Position numbers and translations under genes: made by a program
The notes under the pieces: model-generated
What the model was told of the DNA's origin: nothing
The model's database searches: none
Seen by the model: only the letters and a program-made list of their open reading frames with translations
Part shown: positions 57,481 through 64,000 of the stretch, piece by piece
Layout of the letters: each line of letters begins with the position of its first letter
Numbering within the stretch: position 1 is the stretch's first letter
NCBI GenBank assembly: GCA_036023115.1
Contig: JAYKKT010000061.1
Location: forward strand, 15,025,001 to 15,089,000
DNA from: Brasenia schreberi
Lineage: Eukaryota > Streptophyta > Magnoliopsida > Nymphaeales > Cabombaceae
Reading direction: 5' to 3'
Length of the DNA stretch: 64,000 bases

Positions 57481-60132
57481 GGTTCTTCAATGCAATCTTT
57501 CATGGCATGGAATGTGATGGATTCATTTAAAGCATCAATTCATCAAGAAGAATCCTTTTCTCCTGCAAATTTAAAAAAGAGCAAGTCGGTGCTCATTTTA
57601 AGTTCTTTGACAAGAGTGATATCATATGCACGAGTTGATGGTCGGGAGTTCCAAATCCGGGCCGTGCATTTTAAGTCCTTTTCCCTATTTAGTGTTTTCT
57701 CTTTCTGGTTTTTCATTTCTTCCTTTGAGAATTATGGCTCCGATCTCTTTGAGATTTAAATTTTAAATGAAAAAGTGAATCCTATCTTTCGTGATTTCAT
57801 GAGATCTCTTTACAAAGACTGAATATGGCCCTTATGCTACGTCTCCCACTTGACCACATGAGCCGACCGGTTTCCTCCCATTATTTTGTGGATTATCAAA
57901 TTACTCCCATATGTACTCTCATACCAATAAAAAAACTAATATCTAGTCTGATGCATATAATACCATACACTTACTTGTCAAGAGCTTATGCACATGAACA
58001 TTTGGCTTAGCTTATCCCTTTTACGAGATGATTGTTTAAATCTGTATAGGAACTTTCTCAACCTGTATAATTTATTTTCCTAACTTTCAATAATATATCC
58101 TTATTATTGCATATAAATAATTTCATTTAAATTATAATTCAAAAAAATAGTTTTCATATTTAGATGTTGTAAATCTAAATCGTAAAATATTTAGAAAAAC
58201 ACGGATGCAAATTACACAATAAAAAAATGTGTGTCCATATAGTCTAGCCACTCTTTTTGTGAAACCCCCTTCACAACCAGTTTCACCTTAAAGTTTTGAT
58301 TTGTACTATTTCTTTTTAATAAGTCTTTTATAACTAATTGTTTTTTTCTCTTAAGTAAATGTTTAGTTTCCAGACTTGGTTTTTTTCTTGAGGATTCAAA
58401 GTTCTAAATATTCTAACATTTTAAAGTAACAAATTCAATTTTGTGAGTTCATGTGAGTCGATGAGTATTGAAGACATGGCGTATGAAACAATGGAATACA
58501 TACATCTTACTGTGGTGTTTCATGCCTTCTTTTTTATATAATAAGGAAAGTAATTGCTAGAGGGAAGTACGTGTACGTTTATAGATATTTTCATGGATAC
58601 AAGTATTAGCTAACAATATCTAAATCAAATATCCGCAGAATGTTCTAAGATGCATGTCTCAAACTCTTGGAATATAGACTTGATGTCTTTCCTGAGGTTA
58701 ATTGCCTACAACATTATCATCATTGTCATGTGAATACAGTGATCATTATGAATTCCCATATATGCCTCAACTTTTCAAAATATACAGTCCGGATTCTCCC
58801 CCATTTGAATTTTTCAGGTCTTTCATTTTGTCTCCTGTGACACGGTGCCTCCATGGTTATATGTCATTTCTGGGAGTAGGTGTTTGCTTTTTCTGAACTT
58901 GTAAACTTTGCTTTACGTGGTGAAGATCACTCTGTTTAATAGAGCAATGAAAAACCAGCTGTTCATATTCTGACTTCAACATGATCTTACCTTGTTAATT
59001 GATTCAATCAAAAGCATAATTTAGGGAGAGCAACTTAAGGAGTCGGATTTCCAGTTTGATATTAAACACCGCAGAGGAGGATCTTGTAACTTATATTTCG
59101 TGTGTTTCTAGGACCTTTTGGAGATAAAAACCTCTATGGGTTTGGGTAAGAATAGCTGGGTAGGAGTCGTGATCTCCTAGGAAGTCCTCCATATTGCACC
59201 ATTCAGTGACATCTCCTACTGCTTTGTTTCAATGCTTAGTTAAAGACTTAACGAAGTTCCTAAAGCCAGACTTAACTAGTTTCAACATCAAAAGAAAGTT
59301 GGGTGGAAGCAGGGGGAACAACTTGATATTCAGTTTGTCAAACCAAACTTTGAAGACCATTTAAAAGGAAGGATCAGATTATGGGTAACTATCAAGGATT
59401 CCAGTGTACTCACAATCGAAATTTCTGTGTGTTAGCGTTTATAACAGTTAGCTTTTCCTCTGTTGTTCAATGGCGCACTCAACGTTTTTTCCTTCTCAGG
59501 TAAGGGAGCTCCTTAAGGGACTTGCATATGGTTTAATCAAGCAGTTCCCAAGACAAACGACGATATCTTTTACGAGTCGAACGGGTGCTGAACCGATCAG
59601 AGTGCTTCCAATGAAGTTGTCTTCGTAGTGCAACCCTGGAACCATGCCAACATTCTTAAATGGTTCTTCGTTGTTTGTTTAAATTAATGTTGAATTTAGA
59701 GTTTTTACTTGGTGAATGGACACTGAACATAAACTAAAAATGCTTGCAATCTTGCAATTGGTTATGTTCTTGTGTGTTGTCTCCAAAGATTGAGTTTACT
59801 CTGGGCTCTGGCATTTATTTCTTAAAAATGAGCGGCGTGCCAGCTGCTCATCATACTTAACTTGAAGGTGTCTCGGTGTTTCTAGTCCGAAAGTTCCTTA
59901 CATTAACTTCCTTATCAGGCAATATTTCTTTTGTTCTTCCCTATCCACCATTCTATGATTCGATTTCTTAAAATGAGTGTAGAGCGCTACTAGTAAAGCA
60001 CGTAAGCCCCCAAACTTGTGGTAACGAAGGTCGAGGTTAACAGTTACCTTTTCTTAAAATTTTGGTCAACTAGCTCACAAGGATTTCGATTCTCATGTTT
60101 CACAAGAATCCTCATCCAAGACTGGAAGAGAG
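57481..60132. other. No recognised gene
   Basis: An AT-rich stretch. Short open frames (for example plus 57439-57759 and 58702-58896) show nothing I recognise. The change at about 57480 is where similarity to Tat polyprotein ends. Confidence 0.5.
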
Positions 60133-61000
60133 TGTTGGACTTAATTAATGCTGATTGAGTTAATTAAGCTTATGTGACATTAATTACATTTAGTTCATGT
60201 CATGTATCGCTAAATGCTTATTTGATATATCTTTGATTAAGGTGAAAGTTTGCAAGTGAGGTACTTGTGTAGGTGAATAGTGTTGGGCATTCTATAGTAC
60301 CTTTTATATAGATGATAGCTCATTAACTTTAGTTTGAAAGAGTTTGGATGGGACATGAAAGACAACACACGTGCGCAAGACTAGGACGAATTTGGGCTCA
60401 GGAATTTTCTTTCGTCTTCGTTATTCTTTTTACATAAAAGAGTTTTGGTTTAACAGTAAAATAGATCTCTTCACGAAGAGACGTGGAATGGCTACGAGCA
60501 AACTCGAGGAGATTTGACGGTTAGAGTGCATATGAGATCCGCTAGACAAAACTTTATTAGGGCTCCCCTAATCAATGCGGTTAATCGTGCATTCTCTCTC
60601 TTCCTTGATTGTCTATATATTTTGTTATAATTGTTTTTTATCTCTATTTCGAATTAGGCGACTCAAACATGGTTGAAGGCACCTTGAGTCCAAGTACATG
60701 CTTCCCACCCACAATCATAGTTTTATCTTGGGAAAAAGGCATTGGTACCCATGCATACTTGATAGTGGGGTATTGATTTCTCTAATGTAAGTCCGTGAGG
60801 GTGATCGATCTAATAGGTTTGTCACTAACTTTTGTTTTGCTTTTTGTTCTATGAACTATTTGCTTATGGATTTACATATATATTTAGCTTTTGTTGATGT
60901 TGGCATATTTTTATTCATTGCATATTACCAGTTTATGCATGCAATCCTATGGTTTCCCCTAACAATCTTAGAGAATTCAACAACCATAGATAACATGTTT
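60133..61000 (+). mobile_element. Possible 5' LTR of the copia element
   Basis: The sequence starts TGTTGGACTTAATTAATG and is upstream of copia coding at a plausible distance. No matching 3' LTR lies in the window and I see no clear TGGTATCAGAGC primer site, so this is tentative. Confidence 0.2.
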
Positions 61001-64000
61001 TCATCTAGTTCTCTCTAACCTAAGGTTGTCTCGACCTTAATGTTGAAAAAGTTTATTGGCCCTTACTTTAAATGTTGGCAATAATGAATGAAAATATGAT
61101 TTATAATATTTGTGTTGAATGCATTTATTGAATTGGATTCTCTTCAACTAATGCTTTTGACCACTGGTAAAAAAGAAATATGATTTTAGAGTTGATATCA
61201 ACCCTAAACTCAACCTAATGGTAAAAAAGAAACAACCTAGTGATCTTAAGAGAAAGCGAGCAAAGTATAAACCAAAAGTCAAGAAAAAAAAGAAACCCAA
61301 AGACAAATTATATTGGATTTGTGGTTAGGTTGGACATTGAGTTAGGGAATGTCCCACCAAGATAGTCAAGAAACATGTAACCATTGAGAGAGCTATAGTT
61401 AGCATGATGACCACCGTACTTGGAGAACGTGATATGCGTCTTTCTCTTATACCCATAATCATTTATGTTTATGTCATTTTTCCAAATTAGAGATATAGGG
61501 GTAAATACACATGTTTATATTGACCAGTCAATGTTTGTGTTTTCTCATGCCATATATGTCAGAACTGTAATCTTAAGGGGTCATTCGATGGATAAAGTCA
61601 AGAGCAAATAATGTGTAGATTTGAAGTTTCCTTCGAAAAAGGTTGTAATTCTTCAAGGAGTTAAACATATTCTTATAATTTGCTAGAATATCTTGAGTGG
61701 TCCAATGCCAGTTAGGGAGGGTTTAAGATTAGATTATAAATTTAATAAAGTCATTAATTACACAACTTAGTATTGAGTATTTCTTTGGAAAGGGTTACTT
61801 GTGTGATGTAAATGACTTATTTAAGATTCATGTGGAATCTATAATTGAGTTTTTAATAAATTTTAATAATAATAATGTCTCTTGTTCTTTTTTTATTGCT
61901 TTTAATGTTCAATCATCTAATATATGGTATGAAAGGTTGGCTCATGTTAATTTTGATTCCATTGAAGTGTAATAAATTTGAATCTTATTCATAAGATTGT
62001 TATAGATATAAATCACAAACGTGAAATAAGTGTGTAGGTGAAACAACCTAGCAAACCTTTTTATATGATTGATTGAAAATAAAAAATCTTGGATTTAATC
62101 TATACTCATATTTGCGAATTCCATGAAATGATAACTATGGATAACAAAAGATATTTTATTATGTTTATTAATGATTGTAGTAAATATTGTTGTGTTTACT
62201 TGCTTAAAAATCAAGATAAAACTTTAGAAAAAGTTTAAAATTTAAAAGAATGAGGATCAAACTCAAATAAAGGTACTTAAATTATTTAGGTTTGTTAGGA
62301 AAGGCGAGTACACTTTAAATCTCTAAAAAAAATACTATCAAAATGTTAGTTTTGTACATTCAGTTATTGCTCCCAGAGTGATATGATTAATATTTTACTG
62401 TAAAGTTTTAGGCTACCTACATATATGTAAGAAAAAGTTTTGAATATACCTTGTCATATTCTAAAGAAAGTTCTTTATAAATATAAATATAAGGAAAGTA
62501 GTCCATTTGAAGTTTGAAAGAGTCAAAATATCAAATTCAAATATCTCAAAGTGTGAGTGTGTCTTGCAAAATTACTTATCTCTAAATACAATACAAAGAA
62601 ATTTGAACCTAAAACTATGAATGTCGTATTTTTTGGCTATGCTGAAACTAGTTATGTGTATAGATTCTTAGTCATTAGATCTTATGTATCAAATATAGAT
62701 GTCAATACGATTATAGAGTTTCATAATACTATATTTTTTGAGAATGTGTTTTTCATAAATACTAATATACCACAAAGTGCGTCTTTTAAAAGTTTTGTCC
62801 TTACTACTAGTTCTATTGTCGAACATGTGAAAAGGATCACAAAAGTAAGAGTGATCCTATATATGCTATTTACAAATGAGAGGATTGTGAAAAATAATTG
62901 AACTAAAGAGGAGTAAATGTTATAGGATATCTAAAGACTTTAAAAGTAACTTTATTACATTCAATGTTGATGATAATCATATCACTTTCTAGTAGGCTAT
63001 AACCTCACCGGAGGTTAAGTTTTGAAAGGAAGTCTTCAATGATAAGATTTAATCAATTCTATGGAATGAGACTTTTGAATTGGTTTATTTAAATCCTAGT
63101 TGTTCTAGTTATTCCGTATATGGAATAATCAATAAGTTTAAGGTCATACTAGTTGCCAAGGGGTACACACAAACGGAAGGAATAAACTATTTTGATACAT
63201 ATTCTCCTGTTTCTTGCATTACCACATTTTGAGTGCTTATAGTACTAAAATTTGTATGTGATCTCACAATGTATCAAATGGATGTAAAAATTATTTATGT
63301 ACATGGTGACATTTATGAGAAAATTTATATGGATCAACCAAGGGTTTTATGGTTTGTGAGAATGAATCCAAAGCATATAAACTTGTTAAATCCTTATATA
63401 GATTGAAACAAGCTCCTAAGCAATGATAAGAAAAGTTTTATTGTGTCATTATCTTTTGACTTTATTTCAAATGAATTTGATAAGTGTATCTATTATAAAT
63501 CTTTTAATGATGCATTTATAAGTTTATGCTTATATATAGATGATATCTTATATTAATAAGACAAAAGTATTCTTGTTTAGTAAATTTGAGATAAAAGATA
63601 TGGGTCTCGTTGATATAATTTTAGAGCTTAAAATCACAAGGTTTATTAATGGTATAGTAATCTCTTATTCTTATTATGTTGAGAAAATTTTAATTAAAGA
63701 GATTTGAATATAGAAAATATAGACATGTTAAGACTTCATATGATTCCTGAAAGGCTTTATATAAGAGTGAAAGTAGTATTACTATGTCTCAATTAAGGTA
63801 CTCCCAATTTATTGGATGTTTGATATATCTAATCAACTACACATGATCATATATTGTTTTTTTTTGTGTAAGTTTAGTAGATATACAAGTATCCTAATAT
63901 AACCCATTAGAAAGCTCTACACAAAGTATTTCAATATTTAAAGAAAATAAATTTTCTTGGGTTGTATTATAGGAACATCCTTTTATTATTAAAGGATATA
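61000..64000 (+). pseudogene. Ty1/copia polyprotein relic, running off the right edge
   Basis: Domains read in order across many stops and shifts: zinc knuckle (WICG..GH..RECPTK, about 61311-61360, first Cys replaced by Tyr); GAG-pre-integrase (IWYERLAHVNFDSI, about 61920-61970); integrase core (HICEFHEM ... RYFIMFINDCSKYCCVYLL, about 62095-62215); later integrase/linker (CLAKLLISKYNTKKFEPKTM, VVFFGYAETSYVYRFLVIRS, 62557-62901); RT ([20 protein letters not shown], about 63150-63215; MYQMDVKIIYVHGD; YIDDIL at about 63533-63550 for the usual YVDD); and the RT end (QLRYSQFIGCLIYL, about 63790-63830). It is an old, dead insertion; RNase H would lie past 64000. Confidence 0.9.

Overview
This window looks like repeat-dominated nuclear DNA of a flowering plant. 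The evidence is a decayed U-box/ARM-type E3 ligase gene, the 5' exons of a GDSL esterase/lipase gene, a CACTA transposase relic, plant-type Ty3/gypsy elements of the Tat lineage (extra RNase H between RT/RNase H and integrase), and a Ty1/copia relic. There is no bacterial, organellar or CRISPR-like content. I cannot name the species.

Layout. 1-7.3 kb: a minus-strand U-box/ARM pseudogene (744-2267), simple repeats, a 185-bp tandem triplet, a roughly 0.94-kb TA/TG microsatellite and a possible LINE tail. 7.35-9.55 kb: a solo LTR with a perfect 5-bp target duplication. 9.55-13.65 kb: AT-rich DNA with two GDSL exons on the minus strand. 13.66-18.39 kb: element 1 (+), a 5'-truncated Tat element. 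18.39-22.92 kb: element 2 (-), which has PPT, PBS-like site and LTR pieces but no RT or integrase. 22.92-27.5 kb: two copies of an unidentified fragment on either side of a complete LTR, then a CACTA relic. 27.5-30.79 kb: two truncated minus LTRs. 30.79-35.17 kb: element 3 (+). 35.17-46.26 kb: a nest in which one minus LTR (H) is split by two later solo LTRs (I minus, F plus). 46.26-48.44 kb: a plus fragment related to element 2. 48.45-57.48 kb: element Y (-), the most complete copy, with protease, RT, RNase H, second RNase H, integrase, PPT and 3' LTR, all broken by stops and frameshifts. 57.5-61 kb: no recognisable gene. 61-64 kb: a heavily mutated copia pol running off the right edge.

The Tat LTRs (about 2.0-3.4 kb, TGTAAACACC...TCTACA) share features beyond their coding regions. 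The TATA box lies in the loop of a CCTTGGCC/GGCCAAGG inverted repeat. Downstream is a conserved GGAG/CTCC stem flanked by GTTGTAATAATG-like direct repeats. Near the 3' end of U5 are three successive hairpins whose arms change together between copies, which is the strongest candidate here for an undescribed functional RNA structure. Several LTRs also carry a private minisatellite (22, 42 or about 110 bp).

No protein-coding gene here looks certainly intact. The GDSL exons are the best-preserved host sequence. Everything was read by eye, and junctions described as approximate may shift by tens of bases.
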